Below are positions 23,195 to 37,400 of a stretch of DNA of 64,000 nucleotides, in pieces. The first letter of the stretch is position 1, and each line of letters starts with the position of its first letter. Source of the stretch: Paratinospora sagittata (lineage: Eukaryota; Streptophyta; Magnoliopsida; Ranunculales; Menispermaceae); assembly GCA_035771175.1 (NCBI GenBank), contig CM069608.1, positions 28,582,019 to 28,646,018 on the forward strand, read 5' to 3'. Made by a program: the position numbers and the translations under genes. The notes beneath the pieces were generated by a model. It made no database searches. It was given only the letters and a program-made list of their open reading frames with translations, and was not told where the DNA came from.

Positions 23195-23335
23195 ACTGCA
23201 GTGCAAATTATATCATCTTACCTTTGGATTGCATTAAATATATGTATTGACATGTGATTCAATGAAAATTTAAGGGTTATAGAGTCGCACAGTTTGTATC
23301 GCATTTTTTACCTTAATCAATGTAGCATTAATCTT
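23195..23335. repeat. Foldback MITE-like repeat, copy B
   Basis: Diverged copy of the unit at 22222: gtgcaaattatatcatctta, cctttggattgcatta, the loop with tgtgattcaatgaaaat, and gagtcgcacagtttgtatc, ending in atgtagcattaat as in copy A. Confidence 0.5.
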
Positions 23336-23366
23336 GATAATAAGCCTTAAAAAGAATTATCCTAAG

Positions 23367-23508
23367 AAAACCCTCTCCATATATACATATTGTAAGGATT
23401 ATTATTCTAACAAAGTGCCTAAGAGATTCACTAAAGAAGGTTTTTTTTTTCTTTTTTTTAAAACCTCTCCATAAATTCAGATTATAGGGATTATTATTCT
23501 TACAAAGT
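23367..23508 (+). repeat. Direct duplication, about 50 bp, spacing 92 bp
   Basis: 23367-23416 and 23459-23508 share aaaacctctccata and gattattattct(a/t)acaaagt, separated by a T-rich run. Confidence 0.75.
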
Positions 23509-25180
23509 ATCTTTGTAAGAAATTTAATAAATAATATATAATTTATGTGGATTAGTCTCGTCGCAAAGTGAAAGAGAACATCACCTGAGTGCCGCTTAGT
23601 GGTGAACCAAAAAAAAAAGAGGATTCATAAAATGGTTTAAAGGGTGTTTTTCTCACTTTATTTCATGGTTGCATGAACTATTGTTTTGATTTTGATAGTA
23701 ATAATGATGATTATAAAAATATATAATTAAAATTCATGGATTAGATTTGTTTAGAGCCTCTTGACTTTTCAATCTTGGATTCTTTCCACGTTAGGTTTTG
23801 GCATACCGAATATTTTACTTAATACTATAACTAACTTGGGGAATATATTTCACACACAAATGTCTTCCTTAATTATTACGTTTAGTGATGGCAATTTATT
23901 TTTTAATCCCTACAACATGCATTTAATTAAAACATATAAAAGGAGATCTTATAATTTGACATTGTCCTTTCTAAATTATATTACTTACACTTATGGCTTC
24001 AGTAGGTAGTGTCAATATATATATATATTATTTATTATTAATCTTGTTTAAAGATCCCTTTTATATGAAATAAACATAAGTAGATATATTTAAATATCTA
24101 TTCAAAAAAATAAATAAATTGAACAGCGGAAATTTTCCTACAAATTTAATTTATATTTTCTAGAAATTCATGTATTTTTTTTGGTTAAATTGTTGGGTGA
24201 TGCCTCGTATCAATTGTACATGAGGAACGGTCCGACTACATTGGGTATATTGTATGTAATCATACCTTACGTCATAAGATGTTATTTTTATGACTCAAAG
24301 TCTTGCATAAAGTAATAATATCGTTAAAAATTATTTTATAATAAAGGTGTTTAAAACTTGTATGTTGTGTTTGATTTACAATTCAAAAATAAAAATTCAA
24401 TCAAAAAAAGAAATTTTGGAAAGTGATTTTTTATTGTCTGAAGTAAAAAATTATTTTTTGAAATTTTTTGAACTAAATAAGTTTTTGATGTTTTTAAATT
24501 TTCGGATACAGAAAATTATATCTAGATCACGAACGAAACATGGTGTGCTAATCATTAATGCATTGACTTTATACAAAATAAGTAGCATTTAAAATTTGTT
24601 ATATATCAGTTTATACGATGATCTTGTTTGAAAAAAAAATTTCATTCTGATAAGCACTTTTTCTAAAAATATTTTTGAAAAAAAACTAGTATCTCTCAGC
24701 TTTGTCTAAATGCATAATTTTTTTTTTCACTGCTATTTTATTAGAAATAGAAATTTTCAATCCCTTTTAAAACTATTTTTATTATAAAAATATTTTAAAA
24801 AACTTTCCCAAATGACCCAAATAACTAAAAGAAACAAGCTTTCTAAAGACCTTATTTCATGGATAATTCTAATTTAAAATTTCACTAGGGATAAAGAAAA
24901 AAATAAATTCTTGCTTTTAAATTTTGAATGAAGTTTTTCTAAATTAAGCATATTTTCAAAGGATGCTTTAGTCAATACGACCACAACTCTGTCCTTCTCT
25001 CTCACCGTGTGCCTCCTCAAGCTTATTAATGGCGAAAATGCAGGAATTATGGTACTGCGCTAAACAATTATAGTTTTCTAGTCGTTTCAACGCAGTTCCT
25101 ATTTTCTTCTTTACTCAGTCAAATAAACCTTCCCAAATCGTATCAACATGTCTATTTTCTTGCTCTTTCTACTCTAAATC
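23509..25180. other. AT-rich intergenic DNA upstream of the receptor-kinase gene
   Basis: Many A/T runs and a short TA repeat near 24016. The open frames at 23761 and 24347 are compositionally biased and match nothing I know. Confidence 0.6.
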
Positions 25181-25747
25181 CAGTCTCCGTAGCTTCTGAT
25201 TTGAGATTCAAAGAGAAAAAAAAAAAAAATTTCTTCAAGTTCTTCGAATTGTAGAGCTATTTCAGGAGCTCTATCTTGTTGTTGTTCTTCTTCTTTAAAA
25301 CAAATATTCATTTTGTCTGAAAATAGAGAGGTTTTTCGTTGAGAGTGAAAAAGGTGGAAAACAAGTTGTTTTTCTGAAATCTCTCGGTTTCGTGATTGGA
25401 GAAAGTTAAAGAAGAACGAACAGAAGAAAAAGAAAAAGTTTCGATTTCTGGTGAAAATTCGGCTGAGTAAGCTTCTTTTTTGACCAAAACAGCCGAATTA
25501 AAGCCTGTTTTGATTTCTCTTTAATATCAATTTTTCAGAAAAAAGAAGACGACTTTTGGCGACAAACGCCTAGAACTCGATGATTCTTGCAGGTTCTTGT
25601 TCTTCATCTAAAGTAAGTGCTTAGATTCTCGAGCCACAACCAAGGCTCGAACTCAAATTTCTCGAAAACCACGTCCTTCCTTCCTTCCTCCCTCCCTTCC
25701 TTTCTTCCTTCGTTCTTCCTTTCTTTCGTTCGAACCAAAAAGAAAAA
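25181..25747 (+). promoter_or_regulatory. Probable 5' leader of the receptor-kinase gene
   Basis: A pyrimidine-rich leader with a long CT tract (ccttccttcctccctcccttcc, 25675-25735) runs directly up to the ATG. A 'cttgcaggttcttg' phrase at about 25587 could be an acceptor of a leader intron, which cannot be settled from sequence. I see no convincing TATA box at a fixed distance. Confidence 0.45.
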
Positions 25748-28700
25748 ATGGATTCTTCCTTCGTTTTCACTGTGATTTTGTTCATAAATTTCCTATTCTC
25801 GTTAGGAAACGCAGATCCTGTAGAAGACAAGCGAGCATTACTCGAATTCGTGAACAATCTCCGTCATGCTCGTGCTCTCAACTGGAAAGAAAACACCACC
25901 GCTTGCAACCACTGGATTGGAGTCATCTGCAACGATGACAACTCGCGAGTCGTAGCCTTACATCTTCCCGGAGTCGGATTCCACGGCCGGATTCCGGCGA
26001 ACACCATAAGCCGACTCTCGGCGCTTCAGATCTTGAGCCTTAGATCCAACGCCATTACCGGTCCTTTCCCTTCCGATTTCGCCAATCTCAAGAACCTCAG
26101 TTATTTATATCTTCAGTTCAATAGGTTCACCGGTCCGTTACCGGCGGATTTCTCCGTTTGGAAGAATATGACCACCATTAATCTCTCTAACAATGCCTTT
26201 AATGGAAGCATTCCGTCTTCCATCGCCAATTTGACGCATTTAACCGCGTTAAATCTCGCTAACAACTCGCTCACTGGAGAAATTCCCGATCTCCCTATAC
26301 CTAGTTTGCAACAACTGAATTTGGCTAACAATAGTTTGAGTGGTAGTGTACCAGTTTCTTTAAGGAGGTTCCCTACTTCTACATTCTCAGGCAACAACAT
26401 TTCTTATGTGAATTCGCCCTCGCCGGAGAATCAGCCTCTTCTGCCACCAGTAGTATCTTATCCTCCTGTTCGAACGCCACCAAGGCATAATAGGAAGCTT
26501 GGCGTGTCTACATTGTTGGCGATTGTAGTGGGAGCGAGTGTAGTAGGGTTTGTGGCGGTTGCGGTGATTTTGGTTGTTTGTTGTGCCAAGGGGAAGAGGG
26601 AAATTGTGTTGTCGAGAAAGATTCAGAAGGGGGAAGCGTCGCCGGGGAAAGGAGGGATTGCAGGGAGTCAAGATGGGAATAATAGGCTTACTTTCTTTGA
26701 GGGTTGTGTTTATGCATTTGATCTTGAGGATTTGTTGAGGGCTTCTGCTGAAGTGCTAGGGAAGGGAACGTTTGGAGTGGCGTATAAGGCCGTGTTGGAG
26801 GATGCGACAGCGGTGGTGGTGAAGAGGTTGAAGGAGGTGGGTGTGGGCAAACGCGAGTTTGAGCAGCAGATGGAGGTGGTTGGAGGAATTCGCCATGAAA
26901 ATGTTGTTGAGCTTAGGGCTTATTACTATTCCAAGGATGAGAAGCTTATGGTGTATGATTATTACAGTCTGGGGAGTGTGTCTTCAATGCTACATGGTAT
27001 GTCTCTCCATTCAACTTCTCTCTGTTCCAGTTATTTTTTCAATGATTTTTTTATTTGATTAGGCTTCTATGAATCACCATGAATGAATATGGCTATAATT
27101 TGGGTTTCTTTTGGGAAATTACTTTGACCCTGCATAATCCATTCAACACCTCCTAATCTTCTTTATTGTTTTAATCTTTTGCTGTAATTTCCGGCTAGTT
27201 ACTTGTGTGTCAATTAGTATTTTTCTTGCTAATCATAGTTTTTCAGTTCTTTTGAATTTGTGGCTATGGCAGAATGATTTGAAGAAATATTTTGCACAAT
27301 ATAAACGGTGATACATTTGAACGGGTTTATCTAAACTACCAGAAGTAAACATGCTCAGAATGCTATTTAGAATGCGTTACTGCTGTGTCAAAATTTCATC
27401 AATTGCTGCATCTCTTTGGGTTGTTGAGCATGTCAATAGCATCACACGATAAGTGCATGATATGTGTTGGGAAAGGGGACCATTTATTGGGATTTTAAAT
27501 TTGACCCTAAACTGTTATATTTTATAAGTTAATATGTTCTGATGTTCTAGAGGTATAATCATGCTCATTTTGACTTAGAAAAGAGATTCTGTTGAGGTGT
27601 TTAAATGAAGCCTCTAAACCTATTTAAGATGACATATTCTTACCAAAAAAAAAAAAATCTCTAAGTCAAATTGGACTTCCCTAAATTAATTCTGAATTTT
27701 ATATAACCTTAGCAAAAGACATTTGAATTTTCAATCTTTGCATTTTGATAGTGATTTTAATGTGTTCATCTTCATCCTTTTCTAAATCTAGAGCAATAAG
27801 AAACTCCTCCATTCAGCTTTAGTTTCTTAACAGCATATTCTAGGAAGTCTCTTTTAATTTGACCATATTATTGCTGTGGAACACGATAACATGTTCTCTC
27901 CCTTTGATTTAGATTCATTACTGCCTCTCTGAAATGACCCTTATGTAAAGTCCGAACTCTTTAATTCCTTATTAGCAACCATTCCTTGATATTTCATTGG
28001 AGATTTGGCTTCCTAGATCCTCCTTTTTTCATTTGATAAAAGTGAATCTTCTCTTTTGTTATTATTTCTTTGAGATATAAAAGTATCATCACTGGATTGA
28101 AATAATTCAAAATGGAGGTAAGAAGCATAAAGGCATCATTTTCTTCCTCCCGATCTACATCAACATAGTACAAACTGTACAATTTATATTAGACTTGGCC
28201 CTAGGCTATTCACCTCCTCTGCAGTAGCCGAGGCATAATGAATGTGTGATCACTAGAGTAAAAGAATCCAAAATGAGGTAAGAAGCATAAGGGCATTGTT
28301 TTCTTCCTCCATCTCTACTTCAATTTAGTACAATTGATAAATAGATTTGATTGAACCAATTTCTGTGTTCTGGGTGATTTATATGCTCTGCCATGGTCAA
28401 TACATATACATCCATTGCAAAAATAACTTGCCAGTCAAAACTTGTATTAATTCTGGCTTTTTTAACTTTTCCTAGATATCAAGGACTTAACCTATTTTGA
28501 TAACATTAAATAGGAGTTACCTGCAGACAAAGTCAAACCACATTTCCTACCCTCAACTCCATGTCTTCCTGTTCTTCATCAATTTTCTCTAGGTTTACTA
28601 AATTTCCTAAGGCCTTTTCAAAGTTCTATTTAACTAAGAAGTCCATCCTTCTTGGACACAAGACGCACGTTTAAGCTACCTTTCTCTTCAAATCTCTTAA

Positions 28701-30870
28701 TCTTAATTTTGCATTTCAAATTTTTATGACCATTGAACTACTTGTGAGCATGAAATTTCTGTTTATGGTCCTAATTTATTGGAAGATAGAGCTGAAAGAT
28801 TTGCATACCTTGGCAAAGGATCCCAACATATATGGGTGTGGTCCAAACTTCTTTCTCATTTTGTGAACAATGAACAGTAGAAGAAAACGTTCTCAATCAA
28901 TGAAAGAAAAATAATCATTTTTAGACCTCAAAGATTTCTTCTATTAATATAATAGAAGCATATTTAAAGAAAAAAATAAAGCATAAACAGGAAATGACAA
29001 CAGTGTTACAGGTCTAAAACCTAATCCAACGGCTACTGAGCAAGACATAAGCTCAATACCCTTCTCTTTGAAAGATGGGATACAACAATTAGTTGGACAA
29101 CCTTCTTGAATTTGGGACGATATAGTGAGCACTCAAGAAGGAAGGAGCTCCCCAAATATTAGAAGGATTTAACTCGTGAGGTCTGAGCCAATGCTGATTG
29201 GACATCCTTGCAAATTGTCAGATTTTCTGAAGTTCATGGAATTCAAAATGGTCAAGCTCCTTTTAGTCAGTATGAGAGTAAGTCTAAAAAATTTGAGAAC
29301 TTCCATCATAGATAAATGATATCTGAAACCCCAACACCCTTGTGTGCACATCAAAACAGCTTTGACGTTTCAGAACCCTACATCAGGGAATGATTGTAAT
29401 GAATCTTATGATTGTATTGATGTCCTTATAAGGATGGTGGGTCCTAAAACTTCCGTCCATGTCCCCCACTTGTGCTTCTATATTGGTTGTAGAGTATATT
29501 GGGAAATAGTGTCATTTTCTTTTTGCACCGATAATTTGAGACTTTTCTCCGGTATGGAGCATTTTAGATAACAAATGTTATTGATAAATCTGCTTCAACT
29601 TCAACTTGAAGATGAGTTTACTGTAAGAGTTCAGACATTCTTCAATTTTTCAGTTGTTTACCAATGTTCTTAAAGGTAGCTTCACCATGCTTTAGATACA
29701 TTTTCCAGTTCAATCTGTGATTCTGAGTTTGACTAAGCGAAGAAAAAGAATGACCAGAGTTGAGCTAAAGACCAAGATTATCTATTCCCGATCGAATAAT
29801 GTGGGATGTGAAATTTCACATTGTCCCATTAAAATAGATAATGTGCTCTATTTAGTTGATGAATAGCATCACCATGGCTTCTAGTAAATCACTAGACACC
29901 CTTATGCCAACATCTGGTGAACAAGACCTTCTATTGGTTGATATGTGCAAAACAGAATTTATCTGAAACATTAGAGCAATCTCGGTTCAGACAAACTAGC
30001 AGACATCATCACTACATGAACTAAAAATGAGAATAAGCTAAAAACCATATGTTTCCAGGCAGTGTCTTATTTGCTATGAACCAATACAACTTCATGATGA
30101 AATGGATAAAATCAATTATAACCTCCCTGTTTCGAAAAGGTTTGTTATTGTGCGATGTGATAATCGTCTAATTTTTGTCTGTATTTGCAGGGAAAAGAGG
30201 AGAGGAGAGGTTCCCTTTAGACTGGGACACCCGTCTAAGGATAGCTATTGGCGCAGCAAGAGGCATTGCTCGAATTCACACCGAGCATGGTGGGAAGCTA
30301 GTTCACGGGAACATCAAATGCTCCAACATCTTTTTCAACTTTCAAAACTACGGCTGCATATCTGATCTCGGCCTGAGTACCATCATGAGTCCGGTTGCAC
30401 CAGCCATCTCCCGGGCAACAGGGTACCGTGCCCCAGAAGTAGTTGACACAAGGAAAGCGGGACAGCCATCAGATGTCTACAGCTTTGGAGTAGTATTGCT
30501 CGAGCTCCTCACCGGAAAATCCCCGGTTCATGCCATAGGAGGCAGTGAGGTTGTCCACTTGGTCCGATGGGTCCAATCTGTTGTTCGGGAGGAATGGACG
30601 GCAGAAGTATTTGATTTGGAGCTAATGAGATACCCTAACATTGAGGAAGAGATGGTGGAGATGCTGCAGATAGCAATGGCTTGTGTGGTCAGGATGCCGG
30701 AGCAGAGGCCAAAGATGGTAGATGTAGTAAAGATGGTGGAGGATGTTCGGAGATCAAATACTGGAAACCGACCATCTTCGGAGGCAAGATCAGAGAGCTC
30801 TACACCACCGCCACAACGACAACAAACAACAGCAACTGTTGGAATGGAATCCTCTTCATTACAACATTGA
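25748..30870 (+). CDS. LRR receptor-like protein with pseudokinase domain (two exons)
   Basis: Predicted join 25748-26996 and 30191-30870, 642 residues. The intron starts ...ctacatg|gtatgtc and ends tatttgcag|ggaaaag, splitting a Gly codon in phase. Domains: signal peptide (1-22), LRRNT (about 23-65, ending CNHWIGVIC), about five leucine-rich repeats to 210, a Pro-rich juxtamembrane stretch, a membrane segment (about 251-278, [20 protein letters not shown]), then a kinase fold. The Gly loop is GKGTFG (338) and the VAIK Lys is kept (VVVKRLKE, K359). The catalytic HRD is replaced by HGN (455, [10 protein letters not shown]) and DFG by DLG (475-477). This matches the plant LRR-III 'probable inactive receptor kinase' group (At4g23740-like), whose members act as plasma-membrane signalling scaffolds. 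The product is probably catalytically weak or dead. No disabling change is visible. Confidence 0.93.
26997..30190 (+). other. Intron of the receptor-kinase gene (3.2 kb)
   Basis: GT-AG, AT-rich, with no coding domain. It contains an internal duplication (28085-28180 against 28262-28340, sharing 'gaggtaagaagcataa'). Open frames inside it are short and unsupported. Confidence 0.85.
28085..28345 (+). repeat. Intronic tandem duplication
   Basis: Two stretches about 155 bases apart share caaaatg(g)aggtaagaagcat, ttttcttcctccc and (a/t)tagtacaa, with scattered differences. Confidence 0.65.
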
Positions 30871-31496
30871 GTTAAATTTCTCTGTATTCTTTATAGATCT
30901 CTTTCTCTCGTTTACCTCCATTTCAGTTCTTTAGAAATGTAGGGGGCCATTGCTGAAAGAATATGTTATTTTTAGAGATCTTTTTAATGGTTCTTTTTTT
31001 TTTTTGACAAAATCTACCTTATCAAACAAGGTAGTATTGCTTGGTTTCCATACTTGGTTTACTGTTTCAACTTGTTTTTTCTGCAGATTTTGAGCATCGA
31101 TTGAGTGGGTAATGTGGCTATGGAACCGTTTATCTCCTGGATCAAATTGTTCATAATAGGATTTGATTATAAACACAATCAAAATTATTGGATCATGACC
31201 ATTCAACAAAAACCCAGACTTCTTTGCAATTGAAAAACCCGAATATAAGTGTTAGCACGTGTATATATATATATATACTGGTATAATGATCCTGGAACCA
31301 TGGAACACCCTGTAGATCACCCTAAAAGAATCCAAGTATCTTACAGCAAGGATTTCAGAAACTTGGAAACACTTTTGAGTTTGCCTTCTGTAGAAAAAAA
31401 TTGAGTACGCTTAACAGGAAAAATTTTGAGATCTTCAATTCACACTGCAACTGAATAACTGATAGAAATGCATTCAAACAGCTTTACTTTGGCCTT
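30871..31496. other. Spacer between convergent genes
   Basis: 626 bases between the two stop codons, holding both 3' untranslated regions and a (TA)n run at 31258-31277. No other feature. Confidence 0.6.
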
Positions 31497-34400
31497 TCAC
31501 TTGCGAACAATTCCTGTTTTCACGCCCCCTGAGAATTAGGGACACCAAAAGCTTCAGATAACCATGTTACAGCAGCAACAGGGAAAGATAGATTATCTTG
31601 TTTCAGTATGGTGAGTTCAGCTATACAGTTGTTCTCTTTTTTTTTTTTTTTGGTCACAATATCAAATTCACCATTCCAAAATTTAGAGTAATATCTAATG
31701 CATAACTTCCAAGAAGTGGCACAAACCTTCCACTTCCTCAAAGTGAATTTCCTTGACAAGTTCAGAAGAAGCATTATATTCAAACCTGCAAAGACCCATA
31801 AATTGATTGAGATTAATACAGTAGAATAATCTACCAGGCATTGTAACATGCTACTACCTTTTATCTACTCATAAAGAAATTAAGTTAAAAATGCAAAATG
31901 AAACATAATATTTAACGATGAAATAAAGTCTGAAATAGCATTAGCTTCATTTACCTATTGGAGAAAGCTACCTCAAGTTCGTATTCTGATGTGCTTTTTG
32001 TAGCTTCAACTAGCACAGTAACAATCTCCGACTTGCGGGTGCTGGCCATAAAACAGTCATACTCACTAGGGATTATGATAGCAAAGAAATTATCACTTAG
32101 CTCACTCAAACAAAGCTTATCAACCGCTGCAAGTGCTATCCGCCTTTTAAGTCCACCAGTCTCTGGATCAACAATGTAAATAGCAAAGTCGGTAATTAAA
32201 AGAATCCGCCGCTTCATTTTTCCTGATCCAGTAAACTTCAAAACCTTGTCAGCAAAGAGAACTTGCCGATCACCTGCAGGAATGAATAATGAAAATTTAA
32301 GGATACACATTATCATAATCACTGTGAGTTAAGTCTGTTTAGTCCATGAAAGTGGCTTGCTGTTTGCCTGTAATTAGGGTTTCGGTCAAGAACATTCCTG
32401 AGCACAATTTGAGTGTTACAGACCTTAAGTTTGTGGAAAGCAATGTGTTCAGCAAGTCAACTTCTTGGATGGAAGCCAATAACATTGACAGCTGAACATC
32501 CACAGAGCAAAATAGTGCCATATTGCATGATACCGCCGCAGCACATGTGAAATTATGAAGAATTGTGGGATATCACAGAACACAGCCTTAGATATGGTTG
32601 GCTACAAGGAATCAACTATATGGAAGTAATGTAACACTAAGAGGGGGGAGCACCATATTGGAGATGACATGGATGCACAAGTGTCCACACTATCACACAA
32701 CCAACAAAGATATTTTAAGGTACTTGTACATGTAGCTTGTTGCAGATAACCTAGGAATGCATTGGAAACACATGGTGCTTTGCTGGGACTTCTTGGTTCT
32801 GATTGGAACATCAACCTCATGTGTGGAACTCTTGGTGGAAATCCAAGTGGGGGATTGGAACTACTGTAGCTCTTACGGCGGCTGAATTAGGATTCTCAAG
32901 TAGTGATGGCCAACTATTGAACAAGTATATAGTGTTACATTTGTAGGCTGACGAGAGCCATCTCTTGACAGACATCCTGTTTAGCATCTGACATTTGTAC
33001 ATTTGTGGCCAATTTAAAGGCCACCATACATGCAAAGAGGCGGGCAGTGTGAGAAATCTCCAAGAGCTCAACAATAAAGCCTGGTTATGGCCTTTTAAGG
33101 GAACATATTTTATAATTCTATGGTGTTCAACTGTATCCTCCCATAGAACAATGGACTTGGACTTAAGTTTAGATGACTTGGTGCTATTGTTTGTTCAGTA
33201 AAGAAGGAAAAATACTTATGGCACCTACCAAGGACATATTGTCATATGGTCCACATATACAACAATTTCAGTTTTTCATTTATTGCTCAAAATAAGTAAA
33301 CAAGATACACATTAAGAAAACAAAAGGTAAACATATACAAAAGTCTAGATAATTACATTGGGTAATCTCAACTCAACTCAACCAAGTTTTCCCCAACTAC
33401 ATGAGGTCAGCTATAGAATCTACTACTTCCACACAGGTCTATTAAGGGCTAGATCTCCAATTATACTATATCTTTCTTAATAATCTTTATAAATGTTATT
33501 TTAGGTCTTCTACTTCTACTATCATCACCACTAAAAGCTAAATGTCACTCTTTCAAACTAACACATTTAATAGTCTTCATTATACGATCCAAACCCTCTT
33601 AATTGGTTCTCTTTTAAGACAATTGGTGCTAGTCCTATCATTTGTCGAATGTGTTTATTTCTAACTTTATATTTAATGTTTAGCCATATATCTATGTTAA
33701 CATGCAGCCATTTGTCGACCTCCGATCATCCCCAAACAAATGTCGGGGGTGAAAGTTGCCAACAAGACTCTGGTCGGGATTATAAAGAGTCATTCACATT
33801 CCCACTACATTAATTATTTCTTTATTCCCCAACATTCGTTCCATAAAACATGGGTAACCTAAAAGAAATCTTATAAAATTTTTCTTTTAATTTTCAAGGG
33901 ATACATGAATCATATATTATTCCAAAAGCATTTCTGCACTTACCCAATCTACTTTATTATATGATTCAGATTGACATCATCTCTTATTTATCCCTAGCAA
34001 TGAATAATTGAGTCTAAATACCTAAGGTTGTCTATGGTTTAGGAGTCTGATACAGTTTTCTGTATCCCAAATTTTGAAAATACAAAAAATGTGTTTGGTT
34101 CGTTGAAACCCAAAAATAGTTTTCCAAAATTTACAAAGAAAACAAGTTGTTTCTAGGAAATGACAAAATGTTGTTTTCTGAGTTTTCACTTTTTGAGTTG
34201 TATTCTACTTTTCAGATTACGAACCAAACGCAGCCTACAGTTTTCACTCCTAAATATCTCTTATTTTTTAATCTTCACACTCTCTTCACTTCTATTTCTA
34301 TTTTCCACTCAAATATAACTAATGCAATTAATCTTGGTCCTACCAATTTTGAACCTTTCAATTCATGAGTTTTCAACATTAACTCTTAATTTAGTTTCAT

Positions 34401-37400
34401 AAGTTACCACAATATAATCAACATCAACAAATAATATACACCGCGGAATATCTTTTTCAATATATTTAGCTAATTCATCAATAACTAATGTAAAACAAAT
34501 AGGGGGGGTTAAGGTTGATCCCTTGTGTAAACCCATTGTAATTGGGAACTCAATAGTTTCTTTGATTACTTTCTTCAATTATTGTTATTATTCTACCATA
34601 CATAATTTTATTAGGTCAATGCACCTATTTATAACGTTATCTTCCTCTAAAACCAACATACTATATCTATAGGTCCTCTATCATAGACTTTTTCTAGATA
34701 AATAACTATCATGTGATAATCACTATTTTTTTCTATACCTCTTGATCAATCTCCTAAGTAAATAAATAATTTTCATGATTGGTCACCAAAGGATAAATCT
34801 AAATCAATTTTTAGACATTGTAGTTTCAACTCTAATATTCCCACAATTTTATCATATGACTCGTCAATTAAACCATCTCAATAATTTGCAGAACTCTAGG
34901 CATCTCCTTTTATATAAGCATTAAAAAGTTCTTACTCCACTCATTAAGTATTCCCTTAAAAGGGTGTACCTAGTGCACAAGGTGCCCACCAATGTAAGGT
35001 CTCAAGAAGGGAGCGTACTAGAGCCTAGACGTGGCTAAAATCTGGGTCTAAACAAAATCAGGTCTAGACAACAGCCTATATTAACAACCTTACAATGTGT
35101 TTGAACCTGATACAGTTTTAAACACGAATGCATCACTTAAGGTACAACTTTTAAAATCAGGTCGGTGGTTTTGCCAGAAATATAAGACTTATTTTTATTA
35201 TCACTATAATTGTAGTATAATTTAGACATTAAATTATATTTGATAACAAGAATTGTTAAATTTCATTTTCATCTCTTTTGTATATTGAGTTTATAAAATA
35301 TTTCTTTTATAATATTATTAATAAATATAACTAGATATAATGTATTTTTCTATTAAAAAAATTAATCATTAATAAAGCCGTAATAATTAAAAAAAACCTC
35401 CAAAGAAATATCGAACAACTTAATGGTTGATAAAGATAGCATGGCTGCCACTTCTACATACTTTTTTTTTTTATTTGTTATTTCATACCAATAAAGATAT
35501 GTGATGCAGGGATGCATGACACACGTGCATAACGTATTTTAACATGTGTTTTTTATATTTTCTATTTAAGTTTCCTTTTTTAGAGATGTTTCTATTTTGG
35601 TAGATTTCTATTTTAGTGGTAGTTCTTGATAGTTTCTAAAATTCGTTTTTATTATTTAAGGTGTATTTGAAAGTGTTTAATAGTCTCTAAATAGAGTTAT
35701 AATAGAATTAGAAAGTTGTTGTTATGTTATATATTGCTTAGGAAACTTATTTTTAAGTGTTTTAAGAAGTTTCCAAGTTGTTTCTAGGGAGTTTCATCTA
35801 GATGAAGAGCTCCAATTACAAAAATTGAATTCAATTAATCAAGATATCAATTATCTTTCTTTTTGAGTATTCTATTTCCGTTCTTGTTTCCTCAACGAAT
35901 TTACATCAATATGTTTTTCCCTCTTAATGTTCTCGCATACGTACAAAATATAATTTCCAAAATCAGGAATTCCCATAATTTTTTTTTTTTTTTTTTGAGA
36001 AGAGAAATTTTAACAATTGTTTATGATAAAACAAACTACAAACAAGTGACATCCTAAATGACCTTTAGGGTGAAAATCAAACAATAAAACCCAGTTTTCA
36101 AATTTCCCTTGTCTAGACCTAGCCCAGATTCAAACTCGAACATACACCTCTATCTAGACCTGACCCAATTATTTAATAATTTTGTTCATACTCACTCTAA
36201 CTAGGTTGGATTTTTGCCACCCCTACAATGTAAGCAACTTTACCACCAACTTCCCTAAATACTTACAAATCTCAATTGGGATCCAATCCAATCTTATAAA
36301 GCCTTTGCATTTATTTATTTTTTCATTTTTCTTACAAGTGTTTTACACTTAAGCATGCTAAATACTTTCACATGCAAGTCATTTTTTGATCATCTTTCTT
36401 ATAGCCCTTCCTTCCCCACCTTTCCTCTAGCCTATCCTCTATGGAGTGCTCAGATTTCCTCAAAGGTAAAGGTATTTGGGTGGCTGGTTGTACATAGGAA
36501 AGTTTGCACTATGGATATAATTCAGGAAAGGTTGCCTTTTATTTGTCTATCATCCCATTGTTGCTCTTTGTGTTTACGAGATAGTGAATCTGCAAATCAT
36601 TTGTTTGTCTCATGTCCCATTTCTAGTGAAGTATGGAAGAAATGGGCTAGGTTCTTCGAAAGAAAGTTCTTGGTCCCATCGTCATGTGAGGAATCTTTGT
36701 CAATGACTCATCTCCAAGGAATAACTCGAAAAGACAAAGGAATTCTAATAATGGTAGGATTTGCAACCCTTTGGTCTATTTGGATGGAGTGTAATAGAAG
36801 AATTTTTGAAGGAGTACAAAAGAATTGGAGTTGTATTTGGGATGATGCACTTTGGTTGGCTTCTGACTGGGTTGCCTGCTCAAAGTTTGCAGCAGGTTTT
36901 TTGATGATTGATTGGTACAGGAAATGGATAAATTGCATGTAGGGCTTGGGTGACCACTGGACAAATTGCATGTAGGACACTTTGTTTGATATTTTGGCTA
37001 ATTGAGTACCTCTAGCACTCCTTATGTAACCATTATTTCTTAATATAATATTATCTTTGTTTCCTCTAAAAAAAAAACTAAGGAACAAGATTATGGGAAG
37101 TAACTTGGTGCCACGACCAACCATTAGCCGTTTCCTTTATTTCTCTCTGCTTAATATCCTTCCCACACAATAACACCATAGGTCCATCTCCAACTCATTT
37201 GTCACTCTCCATCTCAAATCAGTCATAGCAATTCTTTGAACCTTCACTTTCATAAAGGACTAAGTGATGGAGAAGTTGATGAAGTTGATCCTATCCTATC
37301 AATCCTAGATCAAGTTAGTCCCTTGTCTAATTCCCCAAACACTACGACATGGAAACTTCACCTGAACGGATCCTTCACATGCAGATCTCTAATTTTTGTT

